Of a DNA stretch of 64,000 nucleotides, positions 47,790 to 59,699 are shown in pieces. The notes beneath the pieces were generated by a model, which was given only the letters and a program-made list of their open reading frames with translations, was not told the origin of the DNA and did not search any database. How positions within the stretch are numbered: position 1 is the stretch's first letter; each line of letters starts with the position of its first letter. The position numbers and the translations under genes are program-made. This DNA comes from Telmatactis stephensoni (lineage: Eukaryota > Cnidaria > Anthozoa > Actiniaria > Isophelliidae): contig JALIZF010001531.1 in the NCBI GenBank assembly GCA_029948255.1, forward strand, positions 248,001 through 312,000, in the 5' to 3' direction.

Positions 47790-48215
47790 GGTACCCTGTG
47801 TTACGAGTACTTTGCTTGTGCCATTGAATACCGTATTAAATTTAAAATACTTCTATTAACCTTCAAGGCTCTACATGGTATCGCTCCTGTCTACGTTCAA
47901 GAAATGATCTCTAAATACTCTCCTACACGTAATCTTCGCTCTTCTTCTCATCTGATGTTATGTACAAAGCTATATAATCTTAAGTGTTATGGTTATCGTT
48001 CGTTTTCTGTTGCTGCTCCTCTACTATGGAACTCTCTCCCTGTATCTGTAAGAGACATAACTTCTTTGGAATCCTTCAAGACTAGTGTCAAGACTTATTT
48101 ATTTAAACTGGCCTACAATTTATAATTTTTCTTTTTAATTTTTATACAGCGCCTAGAACTGACTTGTATAGGCGCTCTACAAGCCTTTTATATTATTTAT
48201 ATTATTTTATATTAC
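47790..48215 (+). pseudogene. LINE (CR1/L2-like) 3' end, 5'-truncated
   Basis: An open frame reads the post-RT domain shared by these LINEs: 'IEYRIKFKILLLTFKALHGI', 'YGYRSFSVAAPLLWNSLP' and 'SLESFKTSVKTYLFKLAY', ending at a stop near 48125, followed by a short 3' UTR with AGCGCCTAGAACTGACTTG. Severe 5' truncation is normal for LINE insertions. The frame is intact over the retained 110 or so residues. Confidence 0.88.
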
Positions 48216-48529
48216 CTTGGCCTGCATCTTGACCGGGCAATGTCACATCACGAAACTTGCCACACTAGCGTTTAGCGGCCGAGATGTTTATTTCCCTTAT
48301 GGGAAATAAAAATGAATTCTTACTGGAGAATTTTCTTGACAAATGTTTTTAGGAATGTGTTTAACGATTTTCCACAGGAAGCCCAACGGTGCTCCCCTCA
48401 AAGCTCCTTTAATATATTTAATAATGCAATAATATTAGCCTGTTTTGAAAATGTTTCTATACTATGTCAAAGTACCACTAATTTAATGTAATGACGCCCA
48501 GACTTTGCTTCGATAATTATTATGTCTAT

Positions 48530-48620
48530 ATTTTTCAACGGTGCTCCATCGCAATATAAGAAATATTTGACAGTATTCCTATTCTCTTATACATAAGACA
48601 CGGAGCACCGTTGTAAAAAG
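48530..48620. repeat. Short inverted repeat with CAACGGTGCTCC ends
   Basis: CAACGGTGCTCC at 48537 is inverted at 48602-48614. Related blocks (AACGGTGCTCC near 48387, GGAGAACCGTGGAGC near 48747) suggest remnants of one repeat family. The rest of 48216-49126 has no recognised gene. Confidence 0.6.
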
Positions 48621-49126
48621 GTCTCAAGGTGTTTTGATGCAGAATTTTTTGTCACGAGAGATAAGGAGTGATATTTATATTGCTATTTTCTTTGCTTATT
48701 TCTCTTTGATCACTCAAGTTTTTGATTTATGAGAGCAAAAAGCACGGAGAACCGTGGAGCATCGTTGCTTTGTATTAGGCTCACTGCTGTACAGATCATA
48801 TTACTTGTTGCTATCCCAAAGTGTTAATTGAGTGACTACAGGATTAAAGTCGATTAAGTAAGAGGTTCCTCTTCCATCTGCTTGTAAATAAGTGATAATA
48901 GTGCTCTTTTTATTCTTAGCTCGAATAAAATACACATATTTATATTCCCAAAAAGGCCTTTCTTCCTATTTTAGGCAAAGTGCCGCTATCTCATGGTTGG
49001 TTTTGACAGGGAAGTATACATTTTCTACAAAGTATAATTAAATCGTTTGAGTGAAACACCGACCACACCAATCGTAACTCGCTTCTTAGAAAATATGAAA
49101 AATGATCGAGTCTGCTATAGAGTTTT

Positions 49127-50860
49127 ATGGCCAATTTTGTGTTTCTACAATCATTGCCAGTATTGTTGGCACATATTGTCACTTTGAAAGATTTAACTTT
49201 TAATAAAGAGGTCAATCTTAAGAAAGCTGACAAAGGAACCACTACTGTCATCATGAATACTATCGATAAAATTAATGAAGGACTTGCACAGGTCTCTGAT
49301 GAGAAATATTATAAACCTCTCCCAGAGCCAATAGTATGTGAGACGGCCGCGAAAGTTAGTAAAGTCGTTAATCGATTTAATGACAACAAAAAAACGCCTA
49401 GAATACCGGAATTTTACACGCTAACCAAGATACATAAAAAAGTACCAGTTGGCAGACCAATAGTATCCGGAAGCAGTGGTCCAACCGAACGAATTTCTTG
49501 TTTTGTGGACTCACTTTTACAACCGATTGCTAAAACACAAGAGTCTTACATATAAGACACAACTGACTTTATCAACTTCATTGAAAGAACTCCTTTACCA
49601 GATACTGCTACTCTTGCTACACTTGATGTCACCTCTTTATACACTATTATAAAATATTTGAGATATAACGCGCGCGCTGATTGGCTGGCTACCATGTTTA
49701 TATCAGAGGACAGAGACATGGCTCGCTCAAAAAGCACTCAAAAAGCAAGAGAAACACTCGGCTACGCCTCGTGTTCCTAAGCTTGCTTTTCTCTTGCTCT
49801 ACATCTTCCATCATGTTTATATCACAGTACAGAGACATGCGCGCGCGTTTTATATTCCTTAAATATACCTCAAGACGAGGGAATAAGTGTTGTTTGTCAA
49901 TATTATGAAGAGTTTTATCAGCAAAACTTCCGATCCCTACATTAGAACTTAGGGAATTAATGCAGCTGATCCTTAACGAAAACTCATTCAAATTCAATGA
50001 TAAACATTATCTACAGACACCCGGCATAGCAATGGGCACCAAAATGGCTGTAGCCTTCTCTATCATTTTTATGGCTCGCATAGAGAAACAGCTACTCAAA
50101 ACCAGCCCAATAAAACCTCTTATCTGGAAACGATTCATCGATGACATTTTTACAGTGTGGACTATCTCTAAAGAAGAAATCAATGGTTTTGTTGATTTTG
50201 CAAACACCTTCCACACAACAATAAAATTCACGCATGAATTGTCATCTGAAGGAGTTATTTTCCTTGACACTAGAGTTTTCAAGGGAACGAGATTCAAAGA
50301 CACCAATATACTTGATGTTCAAACACATTTCAAACCTACCGAGACATTCCAATACACCCATTTCTCCTCAGCACATCCTTTCAATGTCAAAAAAGGATTT
50401 ATTAAAGGAGAAACTTTACGTCTTTTGAGAACGAACTCAGATAGTGAATATTTCGAAGCCCGTAAAAGAGATTTCGAGTCTCGCCTCATTGACCGAGGAT
50501 ATCCTAAGGCTTTAGTATCCAATATTCTATCTACTGTTCATTTTTCCTCGAGACATTCAGCATTGGTAGGCAAAGAAAGAACAACCAAGAGTGTGTTACC
50601 CTTCGTTACCACTTACAACCCAACCTTAAAAAGATTCTCATGAAACACTGGCATTTATTGTCTCAAACACCCAACCTTGCTAGGATTTATTCAGATCCTC
50701 CAATAGTTTCCTACAAGAAGGACAAATCTCTCAAGGATACCCTTGTTAGAGCCAAACTTCCTTCTATTTAAGAAACCAGCACTTTTGAAAACGGCGAATG
50801 TAGAATGTGTGGCAATGCCATTTTATTGACTTGAACTGACGGGAAGAACAAAGGTAAGAG
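49127..50860 (+). pseudogene. Penelope-like element reverse transcriptase relic
   Basis: Motifs in order: 'VNLKKADKGTTTVIMN' (49215), 'PEFYTLTKIHK' (49410), 'GRPIVSGSSGPTERIS' (49450), 'TLDVTSLYT' (49620), interrupted by a MITE, resuming 'IPQDEGISVVCQYYEEF' (49865), 'GIAMGTKMAVAFSIIFMARIE' region (50025), the catalytic 'KRFIDDIFTVW' (50130) and 'LSSEGVIFLDTRVF' (50240). The linker after RT ends in a Cys pair ('CRMCGNA') near 50805. The order KKADKG, FYxLxKIHK, RFIDDIF is diagnostic for Penelope-type RT. Stops occur at 49553, in 49900-49960 and at 50641; the GIY-YIG endonuclease is absent. Confidence 0.87.
49646..49864. repeat. CGCGCG-ended MITE inside the Penelope RT
   Basis: About 219 bases split the codons between 'SLYT' and 'IPQDEG'. 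The ends are inverse (AAATATTTGAGATATAACGC against GCGCGTTTTATATTCC...) with CGCGCGCG at each inner side. A body of TGATTGGCTGG...TATATCAGAGGACAGAGACATGG recurs at 62090, so it is a dispersed family. Confidence 0.82.
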
Positions 50861-51044
50861 AAGATCGTTTAAACTACTCACTCTATGATGAACAAAATCA
50901 AGTAAAATTATGGATATGGTTGATAATATAATTTTACAGCATGTTCGAAAGATATACATATTTCCTAAATTTCCCTACTACTTATGCAGCTATGTGTATA
51001 ATGAAACTGAATAGCAACTGTGTAATACAGGAGATAAGAGCGTT

Positions 51045-51660
51045 ACTCTGATAAATCAGCAATGTGTATCATGAAGCAGTCACAGACATTCCGCATGTAT
51101 ACCAAGCAGACACAGGCATTCATTACTACATTAAGCTGGGAATCAGTTACTCTGATAAATCAGCACTGTGTACCAAGCAGACACGGGCATGCATTACTAC
51201 ATTAAGCTGGGAATCAGTTACGCTGATAAATCAGCACTGTGTACCAAGCAGACACGGGCATTCATTACTACATTAAGCTGGGAATCAGTTACTCTGATAA
51301 ATCAGCACTGTGTACCAAGCAGACACGGGCATTCATTACTACATTAAGCTGAGAATCAGTTACTTTGATAAATCAGCACTATGTACCAAGCAGACACAGG
51401 CATTCATTACTACATTAAGCTCAGAATCAGTTACTCTGATAAATCAGCACTGTGTACCAAGCAGACACAGGCATTCATTACTACATTAAGCTGAGAATCA
51501 GTTACTCTGATAAATCAGCACTGTGAACCAAGCAGACACAGATTACTACATTAAGCTGAGAATCAGTTACTCTGATAAATCAGCACTGTGAACCAAGCAG
51601 ACACAGGCATTCATTACTACAGTAAGCTGGGAATCAGTTACTCTGATAAATCAGCACCGT
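51045..51660. repeat. 71-bp minisatellite, about 8.5 copies
   Basis: The unit starts TTACTCTGATAAATCAGCAC and includes ACCAAGCAGACACAGGCATT and TTACTACATTAAGCTGAGAA. The first copy is longer and diverged; one copy near 51535 has lost nine bases. Neighbouring 50861-51044 and 51661-52480 show no gene. Confidence 0.95.
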
Positions 51661-52487
51661 GAGTAATTCATACACAGTGGGATTTAAACATTTTAGGATG
51701 CGAATTGTATGATGGTGAAAAGAATAAAGATATTTTCGGTCAAGGTATTATAGTTTTAATGTGTACTTTTTCTTTCTATGTGCATGCATGTGGTACATGC
51801 TATTAAGTCAATGTAGACATTTTGTGCTTATGGGTTTCACAATATGTTGAATGAAATATAGCAAAATGTAAGATAAATTCTTATTTTTCATTATTCATGA
51901 ACAGTATTTTACTAATGCACTGGCAAGGCAGGGGCACACGAGATTTTGGAAAACATGCAAATGTTCCAAGCGCATAAATACAGGAAAATCAAGCTATTCC
52001 ATCGTGTTACGTTTTCCCAATTCACCTTAAGAATCCCCCAGCCAGGAGGTTCGTTTTGTTTTGTTTCTACTCGTCAAAACATCCGTGAATATTACAAAGT
52101 ATTAGCGAAAATTCCAAAAATTATAGCTCACCATTTCTTTGGAGCCCGTTTGTCATGCTAGCGATATCTTGTTATCTTAATTGAAAAAATCTTAACAATT
52201 CGGGAACATTTCGCGAATTCATTCTGTTGTCAAGCGGTTCTGGCTCCTTATGCTCTCTAGTGTTTTTGTCCATGAGAGGAATTGGTACATGATTTGGGAA
52301 CCACTTTTAGCATTTGCATACTGCAATATCAAGCTATTCAGTTGCTGCCTTGCATTATTACCGTTATGTAAGGGCTCTGCATATATATTGTCAGATAAGC
52401 AAAGAGACCCATTGACTGTTTTTGTTGTCGTTGTTAACATTACCAAATGGAGAAAAGTAATATGCTGAATTAGGTAACTCACCACTA

Positions 52488-53340
52488 AACGTTGAAGCCC
52501 ACTTCATATCTAGAAGGGATCAATTCAAAAGTGAATTTCACTGCTACATCAACATCAGGTAAGGAATATTCATGACTTTCAACTGAGGCAATATCTGCTA
52601 TAGACCCTTGTCAAGCAAGCATGACATATAAATTATTTGATTTATCGGAAAAGGAATTCACTATCAAATTTGTCACATCGATAGTAATAAAAATGCAAAT
52701 TTTCGGGGAGATTGCTCTTAAACTGACGAAGATATGAATTTTCAAAAGTTAGCATTTTTACAAAGAAATGTATGGTGGACGTGCATACATGCACGACCAG
52801 CCTCGTTATCATGCTAAACACGTACATTTCTTTATAAAAATTCCTAACTTCAAAAATACATAACTTTGTCAGTTTAAGAGCAATCTTTACGAAACTCTGC
52901 AATTTTAACTAATATCAATATGATAAATCTGATAGTGAATTCCTTTTATCAATACATCAAAGATCTTATAATGTCATACTAACGTGACAAGGGTCCATTA
53001 GCTTCTGTGCATATCTGACGATAGCAATGTGGGATTCACTACACTTAGCACCAGCCAAGTGCTAAGTGTAAAAAGCATCCCCTCTCGCAATTTGTTCACC
53101 AGCATTCAAATATGATAATAGCCATGTTGTGACTTCATCGTCTTTACCAAAAGGAGCACCATCTGCACCGATCACAACTCTGAAGTTGTATGGTTCACTC
53201 CAAAAGTGCATGAACAATGACTTATCTTTCAGCAAATGATCAATGTTTATGTACATACCAGCAAGCTTTTTGTAAAAAAATCTTCTAATTCTCTATATAC
53301 ACCAATTGTCATCGTCATCTAGATCAGAACAGAATTCAGT
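52488..53340 (-). pseudogene. Unnamed 'ADGAPFGKD' family relic, minus strand, split by a MITE
   Basis: The minus strand reads 'LLKDKSLFMHFWSEPYNF', 'VVIGADGAPFGKDDEVTTWL' and 'GAKCSESHIAIVRYAQKLM', then the MITE at 52601-52997, then 'ADIASVESHEYSLPDVDVAV' and 'KFTFELIP'. The same family appears on the plus strand at 54808. I know this sequence type only as a multi-copy uncharacterised family of invertebrate genomes, probably TE-borne; the function is unknown. A stop near 53060 and loss at both ends make it a relic. Confidence 0.65.
52601..52997. repeat. About 395-bp MITE with about 190-bp TIRs
   Basis: Ends GACCCTTGTCA (52603) and TGACAAGGGTC (ending 52995); similarity between arms extends through AAAAGGAATTCACTATC and GATTGCTCTTAAACTGAC, so it is almost all inverted repeat. 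The interrupted protein frame and the flanking TA on both sides suggest a TA target duplication (Tc1/mariner style). Confidence 0.82.
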
Positions 53341-53627
53341 ACTGATATCCTTTAAATTTCCTATGTCAACTGTTTTCACATCTCAATCAATTTGTCATAG
53401 GAGAAAGAGTTCCAAGAGGGAATTTGTCCCTTGTGATAGCCTTATTGCTCCTCACTCTCTGTCTTCCTTTTTCGACCCATATCAGATTTAAACAGTCCAC
53501 ATCTCCCATACAATTTTCTGAAAAAGGAAAAATAGCAATAGCAAAAATATGATTAGGAAAGAGCCTAAACGAGTGAACAAGGTACCCATGGTCGTAAAAT
53601 ACTTTCAAACATTGAAAAATAAATAAA

Positions 53628-55523
53628 TTGGCTTTTTTTAAAACTAACTTTGCTAAGATTCGGAGACACACAAGAACGACATTCTCAGGTGCTAACAACG
53701 TAATTTTTGGGGGTTCTACATACAGGGTGTCAAGCACTAAGCTTGCAAAAATTAATAGGGAAATAGGAAAATTTGAAGGGAAAAACAGGAAGAAAATAGG
53801 AAAATATGCTCATAAATAGGAAAAAAATAGGATTATTGGTAGTGGTTAGATAGGCAATCTAATAGCACTCCTCCTATAGAACTGTTAGCAGTGGATAGAA
53901 TAATGACTCTTTTAAATAGTAACATATACATCTGTTTTTGAATTTGATATTAACAACAACATTTTTAGTATTTCAGCTAGCTTCAGAACACTTTATGTGA
54001 CAGTGCATAAAAATTAAATCAATATGAACATGTTTACACATACATCCCATAACATCAAGTGTTGTCATAGAATCAGCCCTAGCGAAAATGTATATTTTTT
54101 AAAAGTTGAGTATCTTGGCAAAATATAATTAAAGCGACATCAAAGATATAAGGTTTTTTCCAATGTATCTGTCTGTCAAAGCTGTCGCTCCAGACAAAAA
54201 TCCGCGTTCTTTGGAAGGCTGGGACGAATTTGGTTAATAATAAACTCGTTTGGTTGATAATAAACTTTGACATTGTGACATAATGTAAGGCATATTGTGA
54301 CGTAATGTCAGGAATCACGGCATTTAGACTCAAAGAAAGAGCTGAAAATAGCTATATCAAAGTAGTAGTATTTGAAGCAGAAGTTAAATATTAATAGTGT
54401 ATACCAACAACAATATTAAGAGCTTGTAGCGTCTAAATTAAACTTCATTCCTGGGTCTCAGTCTCCCAGGGTTCTCACAAATTTTTCCAAAATGTGCTTT
54501 TTCTCCAACTTTGCAGCGGTTTTTCCCGATCAACAGAATTGAAAGACCCACTTTTCAAAATATTTTTGTTTGAGAGGCCAAGTTCTTTTGAGAGAAATTA
54601 TTTCTGGCTAGACTTTATAGGCACTTTAAATTGTATAATTTGTACATGAAAATAAGTGCTAGAGTGCAAACAACATTCTTTAAATTTATTTATATTTTTC
54701 TTTGGTTCTAAGCTGAATAAATAGGAAAAATAGGAGGTTTTCTCAAAAAAAGAGGAGGAAATAGGAATCAGTTAAAAAAATAGGAAGTAATAGGAAATAA
54801 TAGGAACTTGACACCCTGTAGTCATATTAATAGTAAGACTGTGCATATAGCTCTTTCTAATTTACCAGTTCCTAGGCTTGTGCCCTACAACAAGCTCATG
54901 CTCCTTATCAAATCCATACCTATAGGTACCATTTACAGTGTCTGTGACACCCTCTGTTATGACATGCCTGAAGAAAAGGTAAGTGGTGTAAACGGATGCC
55001 TCAAAGAAACACTTCTAATGTTAGCACAATTTTATCTTTCAGGGCACAGTCATCATGAACTTATTTGGTTTGATGCACGTTATACTTTTTATTTTACTTT
55101 GGGTGGAGATGGTACACCCTTTGGAAAAGACGGTTGTTCTTGTTCTTTGCTAATTGGATTTTTGAACATAGGAAAGGGCATTCTCAGCAGTGAAAATGAA
55201 AATTTTCTAATTCTTGGTGCCAACTGCAATGAAAACAGCTTACCTGTTCGACGATACATCAATATCCTTTTTAATGACATCACCAGTATTGAAAAGAGAG
55301 TTTGTTTTCTTTAGATCATAAAGGCAGTCCAGTTAATGTCAAGTTCAGAGTGGGTAAACTGGCAAATGATATCAAGATGGTTGTTTTTTTGTCAGGTGAG
55401 CTTTCAAATAGAGCAACATTTTTCTCTTCTTTTGCAGAAGACTGCCCTTGTAACACTCCTTACTTACGGGCTTTCAGGTCATTGTTAACAAAGTCCATAA
55501 CTGTACTTTTTAAAGGATTTTAA
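53628..55523 (+). pseudogene. Unnamed 'ADGAPFGKD' family relic, plus strand, split by a 1.1-kb insertion
   Basis: The frame 'FSGANNVIFGGST' near 53690 stops at the insertion 53723-54825 and resumes 'SHINSKTVHIALSNLPVPR' at 54826. It continues 'TLGGDGTPFGKDGCSCSLLI', 'FLILGANCNENSLPVRRYIN' to 55314, and, after a stop and shift, 'KLANDIKMVVFLSGELSN' and 'ATFFSSFAE' to about 55440. It aligns with the minus-strand copy at 52488-53340. No catalytic signature recognised. Confidence 0.68.
53723..54825. mobile_element. 1.1-kb non-autonomous TIR insertion with poly-AATAGGAAA ends
   Basis: Outer TIR CAGGGTGTCAAG at 53723 and CTTGACACCCTG ending about 54825. Inside each end there are many AATAGGAAA-type units (53755-53835; 54715-54810). 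No clean target duplication: TCTACATA and TAGTCATA agree in five of eight bases. A hAT-type relic is likely from the CAGGG start; not proven. Confidence 0.75.
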
Positions 55524-55549
55524 AAGACTCGTTTGCTGACATGTCCCCT

Positions 55550-56520
55550 GGGGTAGTCACTATTATATTCTCCCCCTGAAAAAGGAATGTCCTTAAACAT
55601 TTAAGACTTGCTAAAAAAAATTCTGGTTACATGTGACAAATGTTAGGGTGATCAGGCCTAACGACTAAACTACATTTTCTTTTCTACATTTTCTCAAACT
55701 TTTCTGGTTAACAATGATTTCAGCAAAGTCTTATATCAAGATGAATGGAACAACTGTGCTTACACTACTTAAGTGTATTCCTGTGCTTGACTTAAAGTTC
55801 AGTGTTCTTATAAACCAACAATTTAACCATTCAAATTTTATGTCTGTTTACTGATATTGTCTTTTCTTTCTTCATACACATCCTATGGGTGTCATTCCAT
55901 CTGCTGTATGAGTACGGTACGGTATGGTACGTGTACGGTTGAGGAGACCAAAAGATTGGCACATAGCTGACAGAGGTGGTACTTGATACTGAGTAGGTTA
56001 CTGGATAACCTGGAACATCATAAGTTATACGTCTGGGAGCTCTTCTTTGTTGCTGTGGTCTTTGCTGGAGTGGTGTGTCCTAAGCATCTTGAGTGCTTGC
56101 AATCTGTTTTGTCTCGTCTTGAATCGAATCGCTTGAGTCATTTGATTCGCTAGGATCATTAGAGTTACTGTCGTTTGTAGGATGGTCATCTGTATTGACT
56201 TGTGATGGCCTTGGAGTTGTTGGTCTTACTGCTACTGGGTGTTCAACTGGTAGGAAGTTGCAAGGTAATAAGTTGTGGGGATATTACGACTTTTGCAGTT
56301 GAGTCCATATTCAGGGATAACTTCATATACTGACAAGTTATCAAGTTTCCTTCTCACCATATGGACCTGTTCTTCCCAATGTGTCCATAGTTTTCCCGGA
56401 CTACCACGTTCACTTAGGTTTCTGATCAGCACTCTGTCCCCTGGTTGAAGAGTTGTGATAACTTCTTCAACATTCAAACGAGCCACCATTTTGAGTAATA
56501 CTTTCACGCACGAAACCACT
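55550..56520 (-). pseudogene. Ty3/gypsy integrase C-terminus and 3' end, minus strand
   Basis: The minus-strand frame 56519-56232 reads '[20 protein letters not shown]', 'HWEEQVHMV' and 'YEVIPEYG', the C-terminal integrase module of animal gypsy elements. It continues as a Pro/Ser/Asp-rich tail to about 55900. A purine-rich tract (TTCAGGGGGAGAATATAAT, read on the minus strand) near 55565-55580 looks like a polypurine tract. The body of the element upstream is missing, so this is a fragment unrelated to the 1085/35716 copy. Confidence 0.78.
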
Positions 56521-56582
56521 GAACATAAGGAATGTCAAAATGATCGACATCGAGGTCATTTATGCCAAGTGTGAAGAACAAC

Positions 56583-56638
56583 AAAAGCGTTACTTTCACA
56601 ATTAACATGTACTTGTTAATTGTGAAAGTAACACTTTT
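56583..56638. repeat. Palindrome, 25-nt arms, one mismatch
   Basis: AAAAGCGTTACTTTCACAAT... at 56583-56607 is inverted at 56614-56638. No target duplication noticed. Confidence 0.9.
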
Positions 56639-56901
56639 GACTCATTTTGGAGTTATAATGTTAGTTTATGTTATATTTAATAAAGGTTTCAGTTTATTAG
56701 ACAATTGTTTTTCGCTTTGTTTTTTTACTGTATTTTTTCTAGGCTACCTGTGGTATGCCCAGTCTTAAAATCGGGTTGTTTTTTTTTTTTTCGTCTTGAG
56801 AAATGGCCAATATTGTTAAAAATATTTGTATTACAAAAGTGGTAAGCAACATACTCTGTCACATAGCTTTCAACAGTTATATTTATATCTTTATATGTAA
56901 T

Positions 56902-57190
56902 GTATAAAGAACGAGAGAGCGTGTTATATCGGTGGATAAAGATCCGAGCCGAAGGCGAGGATCTTTAGACCCGATATAACACGCTCTCGAGTTCTTTATA
57001 TTACTTATCAAACGTCTAGTTGTCAATTATCATATTGGACCAGAATTTTCCAAGTTTGACTACTTTTGGCTTAGAAAATCCAACTTCAAGTTTATGCAAA
57101 TGAACAAAAATCTTTATCCAATATAAAGATCTACGTTCCGGTAGTGATTTCCATTGTGTTTTCTAATGAATTATTAATGAGTTTGATAAA
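56902..57190. repeat. Hairpin MITE, copy 2
   Basis: Stem arms 56902-56944 and 56959-57000 around GAGCCGAAGGCGAG, the same loop as at 37555. The right 190 bases also match that copy in blocks. Confidence 0.86.
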
Positions 57191-57309
57191 ATTTTGTAAA
57201 AAATACGGTGACATATTTACAACAAATCAAATGGTTGTTACCAGCATGGTTCCTGCTTCAATACTGAGTGTACCCAGACAATATGTATCCCCTGGCATTT
57301 GACTTATTC

Positions 57310-57440
57310 TCATAGTCGGGCATTTGAACAAAAATGAAGCCAGACAATCGGAACAAACAGTCTTTTCAAGGTCAGAGAATAGTCAGAGGATTCCAGTTTT
57401 TGTCAGGGAATGTTTCATTCTTTTGTCAAAAGTAAGGGGA
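57310..57440. repeat. GGTCAGGGAA-type repeat fragment
   Basis: AAGGTCAGAGAATAGTCAGAGG and TTTGTCAGGGAATG blocks match the repeat at 27583-27680; probably a fragment of the same dispersed non-autonomous family. Confidence 0.55.
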
Positions 57441-57609
57441 TTTATATTTCTTATTATTCTAGAAATCCTAAAAGTTTCCTTAAAATTATTGTTCAAATGG
57501 GTTTCCTGTGGTGACATCATGAGAGCTAGAGAGAAGCTGTTTGCTGAAGTGAAATCTGATTTCAATGGGAGCTCTGCTGTTAGGTTATACCTAATTTGTA
57601 TATTTTTTG

Positions 57610-58243
57610 TATCAAGGAAAACAGTGCAACTTCTTCAAGGACAACAACAACAACAACAACAACAACTCACTACCAACACCCAACCACAACAGAACAGAGC
57701 ATCTATTTCACCACCCAACACAGCAACAAATAACACAGCATCCACTACACTCCCCAAACACAGTAACAACTAGCAGTCATTGACTCACAGTCTCTCACAA
57801 ACTTGAACACCCATCTAGATCATCCTTTCCACAGAGATCCAGACAAAGGGATCTTGGATTATTATTCAGAAGAAATGTGAATGGTTAGTTACTATTCACA
57901 TTATTTTCATTTGTCTGTTATAATTCAGAAACAAAATTACTATTAATAATAATTTTAAACTTAAGATGATGAGACCAGCAATACTGCCTCAGATGAGGTA
58001 TTGGCACAGATGGACCTTGACAATCAAGGTGAGTGTTTTCAGTCAATTTGCTTTTCTTTAACTTCTTAAGAAGCAAAAGTTTGGTTTTGACTACATTATT
58101 TTTATAAATAATTCATTGTTCTTGTCAGACATTTGCTAATTTAATCTAATTGTTATTTGTTCATTTATTGTTTGTGTGTTTCTAGTTGAAAATGAAATCA
58201 GTGATAGAGTAAGGAGTGTTTCTAGGTTTGAGTGGGTGTTCAA
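57610..58243 (+). CDS. Weak candidate exons, unrecognised
   Basis: Three exon-like pieces: a Gln/Asn/Thr-rich frame around a CAA microsatellite (57610-57773); 57965-58030 ('DETSNTASDEVLAQMDLDNQ', bounded by AG and GTGAGT); and 58185-58243 ('VENEISDRVRSVSRFEWVFK', bounded by TCTAG and GTATGC). The borders are good for two of them, but no homology is evident. Confidence 0.25.
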
Positions 58244-58633
58244 GGTATGCATAATTATATTTCTACCCCTTTATCAATGTACACTGCCTGGCCTTTTTTT
58301 ACTTTAATTAACTTATAATGCTTTCCTATTATTAGTTATGATATGTGCAATACATTTATACATTTTTATTAAGTGGTATTAGCTTTCCTACAATATGTTA
58401 ATGATAAGTTTTGTTATTATAGGTCTTGTGACCATATATCACATTACCTGTCACCTGCGCTATCTTACATATTAGCACGTTGTATCGGTTCATAGCTGTT
58501 AGCTTATAATCCTATATTGTATATGTTCTGTATTATCCTTTAATATTCGTAGTGATTCAACCTAAATGGCTTCACGCAAAGCATAGTGTCCAGGCTGCCA
58601 CAAACTCAAATCTAATAACTTATTTGGATCGCC

Positions 58634-59071
58634 ATGAAAGCACTGCAAGGGAACGCTGCCTTCGGACACAGAATCACAAAGTCCACAGGGAATACACAAG
58701 TCTACGGTATGTACTGTCTTCATAGAGTGTTCAGCCATGATCTCAACAAATCACTCGCTTGGTACGCAGTATCAAGTGATGTGGCAGATGGAAAACTAAA
58801 TGACTTTGTGAATAGAGATATTTTCAAATTTTTCCCGAATGAAATTCATAAAGTTAGCAAAGAAACCCTCATCAGTCAACATGGCAATCAATGGAATAAG
58901 GTTGTAATACACCTAAGTGTGTTTCATGCGTTCATGAACACCAATCTAATCCATGCAAAAGTACAAAGTCTGATTGGTACTGAATCTTACACAATCCTTT
59001 CTTTCCAATTCTATAACTGGTGCTACTTTGCACTATTTAACTTATATGAAAATAATATTCCACAACATTAA
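58634..59071 (+). CDS. Open reading frame of 145 codons, unrecognised
   Basis: The longest open frame of this part of the window. It reads 'DLNKSLAWYAVSSDVADGK' and 'FVNRDIFKFFPNEIHKVSKE', and ends inside a 27-nt inverted repeat. No signal peptide or known motif. It could be a TE relic exon; coding status unproven. Confidence 0.3.
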   Translation: MKALQGNAAFGHRITKSTGNTQVYGMYCLHRVFSHDLNKSLAWYAVSSDVADGKLNDFVNRDIFKFFPNEIHKVSKETLISQHGNQWNKVVIHLSVFHAFMNTNLIHAKVQSLIGTESYTILSFQFYNWCYFALFNLYENNIPQH

Positions 59072-59136
59072 AACATTTTATTATAAGACCATGTCAAATA
59101 GTATTTAGATTTAATGTTGTGGAATATTATTTTCAT
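59046..59136. repeat. Inverted repeat, 27-nt perfect arms, 37-nt loop
   Basis: ATGAAAATAATATTCCACAA... (59046-59072) is exactly inverted at 59110-59136. Confidence 0.95.
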
Positions 59137-59699
59137 TCCAGTAGCCATAATGAAAAGATACAGAGAGAGCTTCATCTTCAGTGGTTTTTCTGTTCTGATT
59201 ACAACCTCACATCTTTCTGGTAGCATAGATAAAGTAATGTATTTCACCAGAATTTTATCTTTTTCACAAAGAAGACCTTCAAGGATTTTGATAGTAATGC
59301 ATGCATCAGTTTCCATATATGCGTGACCAAAGTTATTATTACTTCCAGGCTACTTTCTAACTCATAAAAGAAAGATGAAATGGCTACTAAGCAAGTACTT
59401 TTTACCATATAACTTAGCTTTGTTCTGGACAAAAAAATCATTTTATAACTCTACTTGGAGGTTCATCTCTACAAAGTTCAGCGGCCATCTTGAATATCTC
59501 AGAATGCATTGTGTGTCCCCAATTGTCGATTTGTAGGGGTGGTTGGCTGGGCATGAAAACTGACACTATCAAATACCAATACGCCAACCCTTATGTGTTG
59601 GAAAGTTAGAATAAACATTAATCTATACCACATGACAACTACTACATTACAATCTATATTAAACTATATTCATATTATCCATTTGGGCTATCATATAAT

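Noticed and set aside
51045..51660. CRISPR-like regular array
   Set aside because: Whole units repeat head to tail with no unique spacers, and the sequence is from an animal nuclear genome; it is a minisatellite.
53723..54825. 8-bp hAT target duplication
   Set aside because: The flanks TCTACATA and TAGTCATA match in only five of eight positions, so the duplication is not claimed.
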